NCBI RefSeq assembly: GCF_018531375.1
Contig: NZ_JAHBOH010000002.1
Span: 186,001-250,000, forward strand
Reading direction: 5' to 3'
DNA from: Cellulomonas fulva
GTDB lineage: Bacteria; Actinomycetota; Actinomycetes; Actinomycetales; Cellulomonadaceae
Length of the DNA stretch: 64,000 nucleotides
Below are positions 17,269 through 25,905 of this stretch, piece after piece. The notes under the pieces are model-generated. The model did no database searches. It worked only from the letters and a program-made list of their open reading frames with translations, and was not told the origin of the DNA. Positions within the stretch are counted from its first letter, which is position 1. The number at the start of each line of letters is the position of its first letter. Both the position numbers and the translations under genes were made by a program.

Positions 17269-18497
17269 GCACCGACACCACTCTCGCCCCCGCGATGCCG
17301 CCCGGCGAGACGCCCCGCGTCCCGCTGAGCCAGCGCCTGTCCGGCCTGGGCGGCAACGCGCGCCAGTACGGGATCTTCGGGGCGCTCGTCGTGATCGTCC
17401 TGCTGTTCCAGGTGCTGACCGACGGCCGCCTGCTGATGCCGAACAACGTCGCGGCGCTGTTCCAGCAGAACGCCTACGTGATGATCCTGGCCATCGGCAT
17501 GGTCATGGTGATCGTCGCCGGCCACATCGACCTGTCCGTCGGGTCCGTCGTCGCGTTCGTCGGCGGCGTGGTCGCCGTCTCGATGCGTGACTGGGGACTG
17601 CCCTGGATCGTCGCGGTCCTCCTGGGCCTGGCCATCGGCGCCGTCGTCGGCGCCTGGCAGGGGTTCTGGGTCGCCTACGTGGGCATCCCGGCGTTCATCG
17701 TGACGCTCGCCGGCATGCTGATCTTCCGCGGGCTCGCGCTCGTGGTGGTGGGCGAGACGATCGCCGGCCTGCCCTCGTCGTTCAACCGCATCGCGAACGG
17801 CTCGTTGCCGAACTTCCTGGGCTTCTCCGGGAACATGGACGTCGTCACGCTGGTGATCGGCATCGTCGCGATCGCGGCCTTCGCGTTCTCGCAGCTGCGC
17901 GCCCGTGCCCAGCTGCGCAAGCACGAGCTCCACGTCGAGCCGCTCGGCGTGTTCGCCGCGAAGCTCGCGCTGGTCGCGATCGGCATCGGCTTCCTGACGG
18001 TCGTCCTGTCCAACTCGGCCGGTGGCACGCCCATCGTCCTGGTGATCGTCGGCATCCTGATCGTCGCGTACTCGTTCCTCATGGGGCGCACGGTCTTCGG
18101 CCGGCACATCTACGCGATCGGTGGCAACCGCCTGGCGGCGGGCCTGTCCGGCGTGAACACCAAGAAGGTCGACTTCATGATCTTCGTCAACATCGGCATC
18201 CTGGCCGGTGCGGCGGCGATCGTGACCACGGCCCGCTCGGGTGCGGCCATCGCGGCCGCCGGCCAGAACTACGAGCTCGACGCGATCGCGGCCTGCTTCA
18301 TCGGTGGCGCGGCGGTCACGGGCGGCATCGGCCGGATCTCGGGCGCCATCGTCGGTGCGCTCATCATGGGCGTGCTCAACATGGGCCTGTCGATCCTGTC
18401 GGTCGACCCGTCGTGGCAGCAGGCCATCAAGGGCCTCGTGCTGCTGCTGGCGGTCGCGTTCGACCTGATCAACAAGCGGCGCGCGGGCACGAGCTGA
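17265..18497 (+). CDS. mmsB: Sugar ABC transporter permease
   Basis: The 410-residue integral membrane protein has about ten hydrophobic helices and the signature phrases of the branched-chain-type (BPD_transp_2) sugar permeases: [44 protein letters not shown], and [50 protein letters not shown] ending. The insert between helices ([17 protein letters not shown]) is characteristic of the GguB/MmsB/XylH subgroup. It forms the membrane channel of the ChvE-MmsA-MmsB importer. The start overlaps the end of mmsA. The ROK regulator follows after 46 bases. Confidence 0.94.
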   Translation: MSTDTTLAPAMPPGETPRVPLSQRLSGLGGNARQYGIFGALVVIVLLFQVLTDGRLLMPNNVAALFQQNAYVMILAIGMVMVIVAGHIDLSVGSVVAFVGGVVAVSMRDWGLPWIVAVLLGLAIGAVVGAWQGFWVAYVGIPAFIVTLAGMLIFRGLALVVVGETIAGLPSSFNRIANGSLPNFLGFSGNMDVVTLVIGIVAIAAFAFSQLRARAQLRKHELHVEPLGVFAAKLALVAIGIGFLTVVLSNSAGGTPIVLVIVGILIVAYSFLMGRTVFGRHIYAIGGNRLAAGLSGVNTKKVDFMIFVNIGILAGAAAIVTTARSGAAIAAAGQNYELDAIAACFIGGAAVTGGIGRISGAIVGALIMGVLNMGLSILSVDPSWQQAIKGLVLLLAVAFDLINKRRAGTS

Positions 18498-18543
18498 CCG
18501 CTCGGTCCACGATCCGGTCGCTCTCCGTCGATAGGGTGCCAGC

Positions 18544-19746
18544 GTGAGCAGGCCCGCAGGCGCAGCCGGCTCCCAGTCGTCGCTGCGCGAGGCCAACCGT
18601 CAGCTCGTCGTCGAGACCGTCAAGCGGTTCGGCGGGCTGACCCAGGTGGAGCTCGCCTCGGCGACCGGGCTGTCCCAGGCGACGGTGTCGACGATCGTCC
18701 GTGAGCTGTACGCCGCGGGCGTCGTCGACACCGTCGCGACCACGCGCAGCGGGCGGCGTGCCCAGATGGTCACGCTCGCCCGCCGCGTCGGTCTCGCGGC
18801 CGGCATCCAGATCGGCCACCGGCAGTTGCGCGTGGCGCTCGGCGACTTCAGCCGCGAGGTCCTGGCCGAGCAGGTGCTGCCGCTGCCCGTGGAGCACCGG
18901 GTCGACACGACGCTCGACCGCGTCGCGCTGCTCGTCGTCGACCTGCTGGAGCGCGTGGGGGCCTCGCTCGAGGACGTCGTGGGGATGGGCGTGGGGGTCC
19001 CGGCGCCCGTCGACGCGGGCACGGGCATGATCTCGGTCCGCGGCATCATGCCGGGCTGGGACGACGTGCACCTGGGCCAGGTGCTGTCCAAGCGCCTGGG
19101 CCTGCCGGTCTACGTCGACAACGACGCGAACCTCGCCGCGTTCGCGGAGGCCAACGCGGGCGCGTCCCGCGACTTCGGCGACAGCCTGTACGTCCGGGCG
19201 TCCTACGGGGTCGGCGCCGGGATCGTGCTCGGCGGCCAGGTCCTGCGCGGGTTCGCGGGGACCGCGGGGGAGATCGGCCACCTGACGGTCCAGCCGGAGG
19301 GCGACGAGTGCCGCTGCGGCCGCCGCGGCTGCCTCGACACGGTCGTCGGCGCGAGCGCCCTGCTGGCCGCGGTGGGGCAGGTCCCCGGCGTCGCGAGCCT
19401 GCGCGACGTGGTCCAGCGTGCCAACCAGGGCGACGAGCGGTGCGGCGACGTGATCGCGCACGCGGGCGCGACGATCGGCACGGCGGTGGCCGGCCTCGCG
19501 CTCGCGGTGAACCCGCAGGTCGTCGTCGTCGGCGGCGAGCTGGCCGAGACGGGTGAGACGCTGGTGGCGCCCCTGCGCGCGGCGCTGCAGCGGTACGCGC
19601 TGCCCAACAGCATCGCGCCGCTCGAGGTGGTGCGCGCGGGGCTGGGCACGCGCGCCGAGATGATCGGCGCCCTCGCGCTCGCGGTGCAGTCCACGGACGT
19701 GCCGCTGAGCGTCGAGGAGACCGTGGACGTCGGAGGTCTGACGTGA
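18544..19746 (+). CDS. ROK-family transcriptional regulator
   Basis: The 400-residue protein starts at GTG with a winged-helix domain (LREANRQLVVETVKRFGGLTQVELASATGLSQATVSTIVREL) followed by a ROK (repressor/ORF/kinase) sugar-binding domain: GVGVPAPVDAGTG, VYVDNDANLAAFAEA, GAGIVLGG and the zinc/cysteine motif CRCGRRGCLDTV with upstream GEIGHLTV. It should bind a sugar or sugar phosphate and control the transporter genes beside it. It overlaps the next frame's GTG by four bases, so regulator and downstream ATPase are translationally linked. Confidence 0.92.
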   Translation: MSRPAGAAGSQSSLREANRQLVVETVKRFGGLTQVELASATGLSQATVSTIVRELYAAGVVDTVATTRSGRRAQMVTLARRVGLAAGIQIGHRQLRVALGDFSREVLAEQVLPLPVEHRVDTTLDRVALLVVDLLERVGASLEDVVGMGVGVPAPVDAGTGMISVRGIMPGWDDVHLGQVLSKRLGLPVYVDNDANLAAFAEANAGASRDFGDSLYVRASYGVGAGIVLGGQVLRGFAGTAGEIGHLTVQPEGDECRCGRRGCLDTVVGASALLAAVGQVPGVASLRDVVQRANQGDERCGDVIAHAGATIGTAVAGLALAVNPQVVVVGGELAETGETLVAPLRAALQRYALPNSIAPLEVVRAGLGTRAEMIGALALAVQSTDVPLSVEETVDVGGLT

Positions 19747-19829
19747 CGGACCAGCTGACGCACCAACCGACCGGGGACCAGTGGCAGACTGCTCCACAGG
19801 CGCATGTTCGACGGGGAGCAGGTGAGCAG

Positions 19830-20600
19830 ATGGGCGCGAGTCACGTGCCGCTGCTGTCGATGCGCGGCATCAGCAAGAACTTCGGCGCGGTCGAGGCGCT
19901 CGTCGGGGTCGACCTCGACGTCCACGCGCACGAGGTGGTGGCGCTCGTCGGCGACAACGGCGCGGGCAAGTCCACGCTCGCCAAGATCGTCGCGGGTGCG
20001 TACACGGCCGACGCGGGCCTGATCGAGATCGACGGCCAGCCCACCACCATCGCGACGCCCGGCGCGGCCCGCGAGCTCGGTGTCGCCACCGTGTTCCAGG
20101 ACCTGGCGCTGTGCGACAACCTCGACGTCACCAGCAACCTGTTCCTGGGCCGCGAGGTCCGCAACGGCCCGCTGCGCGACGACGGCTACATGGAGGCCAC
20201 GGCGCGGCGCGTGCTCAACGCGCTGAACAGCCGCATCCCGTCGGTCCGCTCGCCGCTGTCGACGCTGTCCGGCGGCCAGCGGCAGGCGGTGGCGATCGCC
20301 CGGACCCTCATCGGGGACCCGCGCATCGTCGTGCTCGACGAGCCGACCGCGGCGCTGTCGGTCGCGCAGACCGCCGAGGTGCTCACGCACATCGAGCGCC
20401 TGCGGGAGCTCGGCCTCGGCGTCATCCTCATCAGCCACAACATGACGGACGTGCGCGCGGTCTCGGACCGCATCGTCGTGCTGCGGCACGGCCGCAACAA
20501 CGGCACGTTCGAGGCCGCGACGACGAGCCACGAGGAGGTGCTCGCGGCGATCACGGGGGCCACCGTGCGCCGCGAGCCGCGCCTGCACGCCCTGCGCTGA
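19830..20600 (+). CDS. Lone single-domain sugar ABC ATPase (FrcA-like)
   Basis: The protein has one ABC domain: Walker [10 protein letters not shown]-loop [13 protein letters not shown], signature [15 protein letters not shown], Walker [12 protein letters not shown] and H-loop LISHN. It resembles the FrcA/RbsA-half type ATPase of sugar importers, about 256 residues from ATG 19830. A GTG at 19743 overlapping the ROK stop would add 29 poorly conserved residues; GGGGAG lies 13 bases before the ATG, so I prefer the latter but both are open. There is no permease or binding protein next to it, which is odd; it may serve the ChvE-type permease upstream or a permease elsewhere. A terminator follows directly. 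Confidence 0.85.
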   Translation: MGASHVPLLSMRGISKNFGAVEALVGVDLDVHAHEVVALVGDNGAGKSTLAKIVAGAYTADAGLIEIDGQPTTIATPGAARELGVATVFQDLALCDNLDVTSNLFLGREVRNGPLRDDGYMEATARRVLNALNSRIPSVRSPLSTLSGGQRQAVAIARTLIGDPRIVVLDEPTAALSVAQTAEVLTHIERLRELGLGVILISHNMTDVRAVSDRIVVLRHGRNNGTFEAATTSHEEVLAAITGATVRREPRLHALR

Positions 20601-20604
20601 GCGC

Positions 20605-20632
20605 GGACGAACCCGCGGGCGCGGGTTCGTCC
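20605..20632 (+). terminator. Terminator hairpin after the sugar ABC ATPase gene
   Basis: A perfect 12-bp stem (ggacgaacccgc / gcgggttcgtcc) with a 4-nt loop starts four bases after the stop. It separates the sugar operon from ftsE. Confidence 0.8.
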
Positions 20633-20830
20633 CGGTTCGTCGGGGGATGCCCCGGTCTGCCTTCACGGGACCTCCGCACGCTTGCGGCGTGTCGGCTGTC
20701 CGGCAGCACAGCGGGGGTGCCTAGTCTCGACGCGGTCCTGCCCACCGCTGGGCGTCCGCACAGGCGTCCGGCGGGTGGTCCGGTGACCGGCGAGTCAGGT
20801 CCGGCCAGTCCCAGCGAGCAAGGCGAGCGG

Positions 20831-21520
20831 TTGATCAAGTTCGAGAACGTCACCAAGGTCTACGCGCGCGGCGCCCGGCCGGCGCTGGACCGCGTGTCCC
20901 TGGACGTCGAGCGCGGCGAGTTCGTGTTCCTGGTCGGCGCCTCCGGCTCCGGCAAGTCCACGTTCCTGCGGCTGGTGCTGCGTGAGGAGCGGGCGTCGGC
21001 CGGCAAGGTCTTCGTCGCGGGCAAGGAGCTCGGGACGCTCTCGTCGTGGAAGGTCCCGCAGCTGCGCCGCCAGATCGGCGCGGTGTTCCAGGACTTCCGC
21101 CTGCTGCCCAACAAGACGGTGTTCGAGAACGTCGCGTTCGCGCTCCAGGTGATCGGCAAGCCGCGCCACCAGATCCTGACCACCGTCCCGGACGTACTCG
21201 AGATGGTGGGGCTCGCCGGCAAGGAGAAGCGGCGTCCGCACGAGCTCTCGGGTGGTGAGCAGCAGCGCGTCGCGATCGCGCGCGCGTTCGTCAACCGGCC
21301 GCAGATCCTGCTGTGCGACGAGCCGACCGGCAACCTCGACCCGACCACGTCCCTGGGGATCATGCGCCTGCTCGACCGGATCAACCGCACCGGCACCACC
21401 GTGGTCATGGCCACGCACGACGACGAGATCGTCGACCAGATGCGCAAGCGCGTCGTGGAGCTGTCCACCGGCGAGATGGTGCGCGACCAGTCGCGCGGCG
21501 TCTACGGCTCGGACCGCTGA
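20831..21520 (+). CDS. ftsE: Cell division ATP-binding protein FtsE
   Basis: The 229-residue protein has the FtsE layout: [35 protein letters not shown], Walker [34 protein letters not shown], signature [15 protein letters not shown], Walker [13 protein letters not shown] and the H-loop [12 protein letters not shown]. It is the ATPase of the FtsEX complex, which controls peptidoglycan hydrolysis at the septum. I chose TTG 20831, which aligns with the usual 'MI(R/K)FENV' beginning; AAGG lies nine bases upstream. The longer frame upstream is not coding. It is followed 12 bases later by ftsX. Confidence 0.97.
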   Translation: MIKFENVTKVYARGARPALDRVSLDVERGEFVFLVGASGSGKSTFLRLVLREERASAGKVFVAGKELGTLSSWKVPQLRRQIGAVFQDFRLLPNKTVFENVAFALQVIGKPRHQILTTVPDVLEMVGLAGKEKRRPHELSGGEQQRVAIARAFVNRPQILLCDEPTGNLDPTTSLGIMRLLDRINRTGTTVVMATHDDEIVDQMRKRVVELSTGEMVRDQSRGVYGSDR

Positions 21521-21532
21521 GGGGGACCGGCC

Positions 21533-22447
21533 GTGCGACTGCGCTTCATCCTCTCCGAGATCGGGATCGGTCTTCGTCGGAACCTGTCGATGACCATCTC
21601 GGTCATCCTCGTGACCTTCGTGTCGCTCACCTTCGTCGGCTCCGCGGCCCTGCTGCAGATGCAGATCGACAAGATGAAGGACGACTGGTACGACAAGGTC
21701 GAGGTCTCGGTCTTCCTGTGCCCCGCGACCTCGCCCGAGCCCACCTGCGCGGGCGGCGAGGTCACCGAGGACCAGAAGCAGGCGATCCAGGACGCGCTCG
21801 AGGAGCCGGAGGTCGCCCCGTACGTCGAGAAGGTCTTCTTCGAGACCAAGGAGGAGGCGTTCAACTCCTTCCGTGAGCAGTTCGGCGACCAGTCCTGGGC
21901 GTCCGTGGCCACGGTCGACGACATGAACTCCTCCTTCCGGATCAAGCTGACCGACCCGTCGCAGTACCAGGTGGTCGCGGACGTGGTCTCCGGGCGCCAG
22001 GGCGTGGAGAAGGTCGAGGACCAGCGACGGCTGTTCGACCGGCTGTTCCTGGTGATCGACCGCGCGACGCTGCTCACCGGTGGGCTCGCGGCCGTCATGC
22101 TGATCGCCGCCGTCCTGCTCATCACGACGACCATCCGCCTGTCGGCGCTTTCCCGGCGCCGGGAGACGGGCATCATGCGACTCGTGGGTGCGTCGACGAT
22201 GTTCATCCAGCTGCCCTTCATGCTCGAGGGGGCGATCGCCGCGACCGTGGGCGCCGCGCTCGCGGTGGGCGGGCTGTGGCTGGGGGTCGAGTACCTGGTG
22301 ACCGACTGGCTGGGGGGCACGGTGAGCTGGGTGCCGTACGTCTCCACGGCCGACGTGCTGACGATCGCGCCGTTCCTGGTGCTGATCGCGATCCTGCTGG
22401 CGACCATCTCGTCGCTGGTGACGCTGAGCCGCTACACGAAGGTGTGA
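21533..22447 (+). CDS. ftsX: Cell division permease FtsX
   Basis: The 304-residue protein starts at GTG (GGGGGACC upstream) and has the FtsX topology: an N-terminal membrane helix (MTISVILVTFVSLTFVGSAALL), a large extracellular domain with two cysteines (FLCPATSPEPTCAGG) that probably pair as in mycobacterial FtsX, and three C-terminal helices including SRRRETGIMRLVGAST, the conserved FtsX block. It transmits FtsE ATPase activity to an extracellular cell-wall hydrolase, most likely the M23 protein encoded two bases downstream. Confidence 0.97.
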   Translation: MRLRFILSEIGIGLRRNLSMTISVILVTFVSLTFVGSAALLQMQIDKMKDDWYDKVEVSVFLCPATSPEPTCAGGEVTEDQKQAIQDALEEPEVAPYVEKVFFETKEEAFNSFREQFGDQSWASVATVDDMNSSFRIKLTDPSQYQVVADVVSGRQGVEKVEDQRRLFDRLFLVIDRATLLTGGLAAVMLIAAVLLITTTIRLSALSRRRETGIMRLVGASTMFIQLPFMLEGAIAATVGAALAVGGLWLGVEYLVTDWLGGTVSWVPYVSTADVLTIAPFLVLIAILLATISSLVTLSRYTKV

Positions 22448-22449
22448 CG

Positions 22450-23814
22450 ATGCGCCGACCTGTCCTCCGCCGCACGCCCCGCAGCACGTCCCGGACCGCG
22501 TCGCGCACGGGTGCCGCCCTCGCGGTCGCCGGCCTGCTGGGCGCCCTCGCCTTCGGCGCGGCCACGCCGGCGCAGGGGGACGCGATCGACGACCGCCGCG
22601 AGGCGGCGGAGCAGGAGCAGGCCGAGAACCAGCAGGCGCGCGACGACGCCGAGGAGGCCCTCGAGGGCCTCGAGGGCGAGCTGGGCGTGGTCTCCGACCG
22701 GATCCTCGAGATCCAGGCCGAGCTCCCGGGCGCGCGGCTCGCGCTCGCGGAGGCGAACGACGAGGTCGCCAAGGCCAAGCGCGAGGCCGCGATCGTCGCC
22801 GGTCGCCTCAAGGACGCGCGCGAGCAGGCGACGGACCTGCGCACGACGATCGACCAGGACTCCGACGAGGCCACGCGCATGCGCGAGGCGATCGGCCAGA
22901 TGGCGCGCGAGGCGTACCGCGGCGGCGGCGACCTCTCCAGCGTCACGATGATCCTGGACGCCGACTCGAGCGAGGACTTCGTCGAGCGCGCGGATCTGAT
23001 GAGCCAGGCGCTGCGCACGCGCGCGCAGGTGCTCGACGACCTGCAGGCCACCGAGTCCGGCAACCGGAACTCCGCGCAGCGGCTGGGCGCGGTCAAGGAC
23101 CGCATCGGCGAGCTGAAGGCCGAGGCGGACGCCAAGCTCGCCGAGAGCAAGGTCGCGCAGACCAAGGCCGCGGAGGCGAAGCAGAAGCTCGAGGACCTCG
23201 AGGCGGAGAACCAGGCGAAGCAGGACCTCCTGCTGTCCAAGAAGGACGAGATCGACGCCAAGCTGGCGGAGATCGACGCCCAGGCGGACCAGATCGAGCA
23301 GGACCTCAAGGACGCGATCGCGGACCAGACGGAGCGCGACCGCGAGCGCGAGCGGGAGCGGCAGCGCCAGGAGCAGCACAACGACCCGCCCGCGGCGACC
23401 ACGGGCCGGTACTTCGTCAACCCCACGCAGACCAACCCGATCTACGTGACGTCCGAGTACGGGATGCGCTTCCACCCGATCCTGCACTACTGGCGCCTGC
23501 ACGCCGGGATCGACCTGCGCGACTACTGCGGGAACGACGTGTACGCGGGCCGCTCCGGGACGGTCCTCTGGACCCAGTACCGCTCGGGCTACGGCAACCA
23601 GGTGATGATCACCCACGGCTCGATCAACGGGCACTCGGTCGCCACCAGCTACAACCACCTCACGTCGTTCGTCGTCAGCCCGGGCCAGTACGTCAAGGCG
23701 GGCCAGCTGATCGCGCGGGCCGGGAACACCGGCACCTCCGCCGCGTGCCACCTGCACTTCGAGGTCTACATCGACGGCGCCACCACCAACCCGCGGCCCT
23801 ACCTGGGCATCTGA
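22450..23814 (+). CDS. Secreted coiled-coil M23 peptidase, probable FtsEX partner
   Basis: The 454-residue protein has a signal peptide (AVAGLLGALAFGAATPAQG), a long coiled coil (about residues 40-300, with heptads such as AEAKQKLEDLEAENQAK) and a C-terminal LytM/M23 domain with the zinc ligands visible (GMRFHP, LHAGIDL, ACHLHFEVY). It should cut peptide bridges in peptidoglycan. The coiled coil plus LytM layout is that of EnvC and of the PcsB/RipC-type hydrolases that FtsEX activates. It starts two bases after the ftsX stop, so the three genes form one operon. All catalytic residues appear present, unlike EnvC itself, so it may be active rather than an activator. Confidence 0.93.
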   Translation: MRRPVLRRTPRSTSRTASRTGAALAVAGLLGALAFGAATPAQGDAIDDRREAAEQEQAENQQARDDAEEALEGLEGELGVVSDRILEIQAELPGARLALAEANDEVAKAKREAAIVAGRLKDAREQATDLRTTIDQDSDEATRMREAIGQMAREAYRGGGDLSSVTMILDADSSEDFVERADLMSQALRTRAQVLDDLQATESGNRNSAQRLGAVKDRIGELKAEADAKLAESKVAQTKAAEAKQKLEDLEAENQAKQDLLLSKKDEIDAKLAEIDAQADQIEQDLKDAIADQTERDRERERERQRQEQHNDPPAATTGRYFVNPTQTNPIYVTSEYGMRFHPILHYWRLHAGIDLRDYCGNDVYAGRSGTVLWTQYRSGYGNQVMITHGSINGHSVATSYNHLTSFVVSPGQYVKAGQLIARAGNTGTSAACHLHFEVYIDGATTNPRPYLGI

Positions 23815-23910
23815 GCCCTCCGCGAAAACGCTCGGGCGGTCCCCGGTACGGCGGGTAGGCTCGTCCGGCGCACGACGAGCGTGCGCACTCACGACGAGGA
23901 GGGTTGCGCG

Positions 23911-24381
23911 GTGGCCAAGGATTCCGGGCGCAAGCTCGTGGCCGCCAACCGCAAGGCCCGCCACGACTACACGATCGAGGACGTCTTCGAGGCCGGCGTG
24001 GTGCTGACCGGCACCGAGGTCAAGGCGCTGCGCGCCGGCCGTGCGTCGCTGGTCGACGGCTGGTGCGAGGTCGAGGCCGGCGAGGCCTGGCTGCACGGCG
24101 TCCACATCCCCGAGTACGCGCAGGGGACGTGGACCAACCACGCGCCGCGGCGCAAGCGCAAGCTGCTGCTGCACCGCGAGGAGATCGAGCGGCTCGAGGC
24201 GCGCACGCGGGAGAAGGGGCAGACGATCGTGCCCCTCGCGCTGTACTTCCTGGACGGCCGCGCCAAGGTCGAGATTGCGCTGGCTCGCGGCAAGAAGGAC
24301 TGGGACAAGCGCCAGGCTCTGCGCGAGCGCCAGGACACGATGGAGGCGCAGCGCGCCATCCGCGAGCGACGCGACCGCTGA
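23911..24381 (+). CDS. smpB: SsrA-binding protein SmpB
   Basis: The 156-residue protein binds tmRNA and brings it to stalled ribosomes for trans-translation. It shows the SmpB core [44 protein letters not shown], then [22 protein letters not shown], and the basic C-terminal helix [13 protein letters not shown]. The start is GTG 23911 with GAGGAGGG upstream. Its partner ssrA lies 12.5 kb downstream in this window, further away than in many relatives, with unrelated operons between. Confidence 0.98.
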   Translation: MAKDSGRKLVAANRKARHDYTIEDVFEAGVVLTGTEVKALRAGRASLVDGWCEVEAGEAWLHGVHIPEYAQGTWTNHAPRRKRKLLLHREEIERLEARTREKGQTIVPLALYFLDGRAKVEIALARGKKDWDKRQALRERQDTMEAQRAIRERRDR

Positions 24382-24420
24382 TCCACCCCCACGGAACATC
24401 TCGGACCGGCCGCGGGTTGG

Positions 24421-24442
24421 AAGTGTACGCATCCGTACACTT
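24421..24442. promoter_or_regulatory. Perfect palindromic operator, probably for the TetR regulator downstream
   Basis: The arms aagtgtacg (24421-24429) and cgtacactt (24434-24442) are perfect reverse complements around a 4-nt centre (catc). The site ends 15 bases before the ATG of the redoxin gene, where promoter and operator would overlap. A TetR-family regulator is encoded at the 3' end of the same two-gene operon, and such regulators commonly bind near-perfect palindromes at their own promoter. The right arm contains TACACT, a possible -10 box. Confidence 0.75.
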
Positions 24443-24457
24443 CTGCTGGAGGTCGTC

Positions 24458-25306
24458 ATGAACCGTCTGCTCCGTCTCGTCCGCCGCGGCTACGTCGAGG
24501 CGATCGCGGTCCTCGCGCTCGTCGTGCTCGTGCTCGCCGTCGTCCGGGCCGTCGCCGGCTCGCCCGGCTGGCTGGTGGCCGCGCTGCCGTGGCTCGTCGC
24601 CGTGGGGGCGGTCGCCGGGTCGAAGCTGCGCGTACCCGCCCACCCCGAGCGGGTCGACCACGCGCTCGTCGCGGTGGGCGCCACGAGCACGCTGGCCACG
24701 GCGCTCGTCGCGCGCTCGCCGCTCCCGGTGCTCGTCGCCGCGGCGGGCGTCGCCGCGCTCGTCGGGTACCAGCGGTGGTACAGCCGGCAGCACGTGCCCG
24801 CCGCGGTGCTCGAGGTCGGCCGGCCCCTGCCGGACTTCCCCCTGCAGCGCACCGACGGGTCGCCGACGACCTCGGCCGAGCTGCGGGAGGGCGCGCACGT
24901 CATCGTGTTCTTCCGCGGCTCGTGGTGCCCGTTCTGCGTCGCGCAGGTGCGGGCGATCGCCGAGGACTACCGCGAGCTCGACCGGCTGGGCGTGCGCGTC
25001 GCGCTCATCAGCCCGCAGCGGCCGGAGGACACCGCCGAGCTGGCGTCACGGTTCGACGTGCCGATGGCGTTCTACGTCGACGCCGACGGCCGGGCCGCGC
25101 GTAGGCTCGACCTGGTCCAGGCGGGCGGCGTCCCGCTCGCGTTCTCCGCGGGCACGGACGGCGACTCGGTGGTGCCGACCGTGGTGATCACCGACGACGA
25201 CGGCCGGGTCGTCTGGGTGCACCACGCGCACGACCACCGGGTCCGCCCGGAGCCGTCGACGTTCCTGGAGGTCATCGAGCGTGAGGGGATCCGCGCCACG
25301 CGGTGA
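24458..25306 (+). CDS. Membrane-anchored peroxiredoxin/redoxin-like protein
   Basis: From ATG 24458 (GGAGG upstream) the 282-residue protein has three or more hydrophobic N-terminal helices (to about residue 105), then an AhpC/TSA-type thioredoxin fold: VGRPLPDFPLQRTDG, VIVFFRGSWCPFCVAQV (CxxC motif), VALISPQRPEDTAELASRF and FLEVIERE. It probably reduces peroxides or transfers disulfides at the membrane. The catalytic domain could face either side; the helix number is not certain. The 3' end overlaps the TetR gene start by 26 bases, so both are expressed together from the palindrome-controlled promoter. Confidence 0.82.
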   Translation: MNRLLRLVRRGYVEAIAVLALVVLVLAVVRAVAGSPGWLVAALPWLVAVGAVAGSKLRVPAHPERVDHALVAVGATSTLATALVARSPLPVLVAAAGVAALVGYQRWYSRQHVPAAVLEVGRPLPDFPLQRTDGSPTTSAELREGAHVIVFFRGSWCPFCVAQVRAIAEDYRELDRLGVRVALISPQRPEDTAELASRFDVPMAFYVDADGRAARRLDLVQAGGVPLAFSAGTDGDSVVPTVVITDDDGRVVWVHHAHDHRVRPEPSTFLEVIEREGIRATR

Positions 25307-25841
25307 GCCGCGCCGCGCCGCGATCACGGAGGCCGCGCTCGAGCTGTTCGTCGAGCGCGGCTTCCGCGCGGTCACCGTCGACGACGTGGCGCGTGCGGCC
25401 GGCGCCTCCAAGGCGACGATCGCGCGCTTCTACGGGGGCCGCCAGGGCCTCCTGACGGCCGCGCTCGAGCTCGAGATGGACCTGGTGTTCGCGCCCGTCG
25501 AGGGGGCGCGGGACCTGCCCGCGTTCGCCGAGGCGCTGCACGCGGTCGTGTTCTCGCCCCGCTGCCTGCAGCTGCTGCGGTTCGTGGTGGGGGAGACGCC
25601 GTCCACGCCGGAGCTGGGGGAGACGTTCCGCGGCGTGGTCCTGCCGCGGATCGCGCGTGCGGCCGCGCCGCTGGTCGCGCGCGCCCGGGGTACGGAGGTC
25701 GACGACGCGAGCACGCCGGTCGCGGTCGACGAGCTGCTGGGCGACCTGCTCGGGACCGCCCTGCTCGAGGCCATGACGGGCGGTGACCCGGCTCCCGAGC
25801 GCCTCGCGCGCCTCCGCAGGCGCGCGCTCGCGAGCGGGTGA
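25281..25841 (+). CDS. TetR-family transcriptional regulator
   Basis: The 186-residue protein has the TetR N-terminal helix-turn-helix (ITEAALELFVERGFRAVTVDDVARAAGASKATIARFYGGRQGL) at about residues 15-57 and a helical ligand domain. GTG 25281 is the first start and gives a 26-base overlap with the redoxin gene. The arrangement (regulated enzyme first, regulator second, palindrome at the operon front) suggests autoregulation. The ligand is unknown; oxidant or xenobiotic sensing would fit the redoxin partner. Confidence 0.9.
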   Translation: MRGSAPRGEPRRAAITEAALELFVERGFRAVTVDDVARAAGASKATIARFYGGRQGLLTAALELEMDLVFAPVEGARDLPAFAEALHAVVFSPRCLQLLRFVVGETPSTPELGETFRGVVLPRIARAAAPLVARARGTEVDDASTPVAVDELLGDLLGTALLEAMTGGDPAPERLARLRRRALASG

Positions 25842-25905
25842 CGCGACCCGCCGGTCCCGGTCGGGGACCCGGCAGGTCCCGGACGAGGCGCGGTAGGTTG
25901 CCGCG

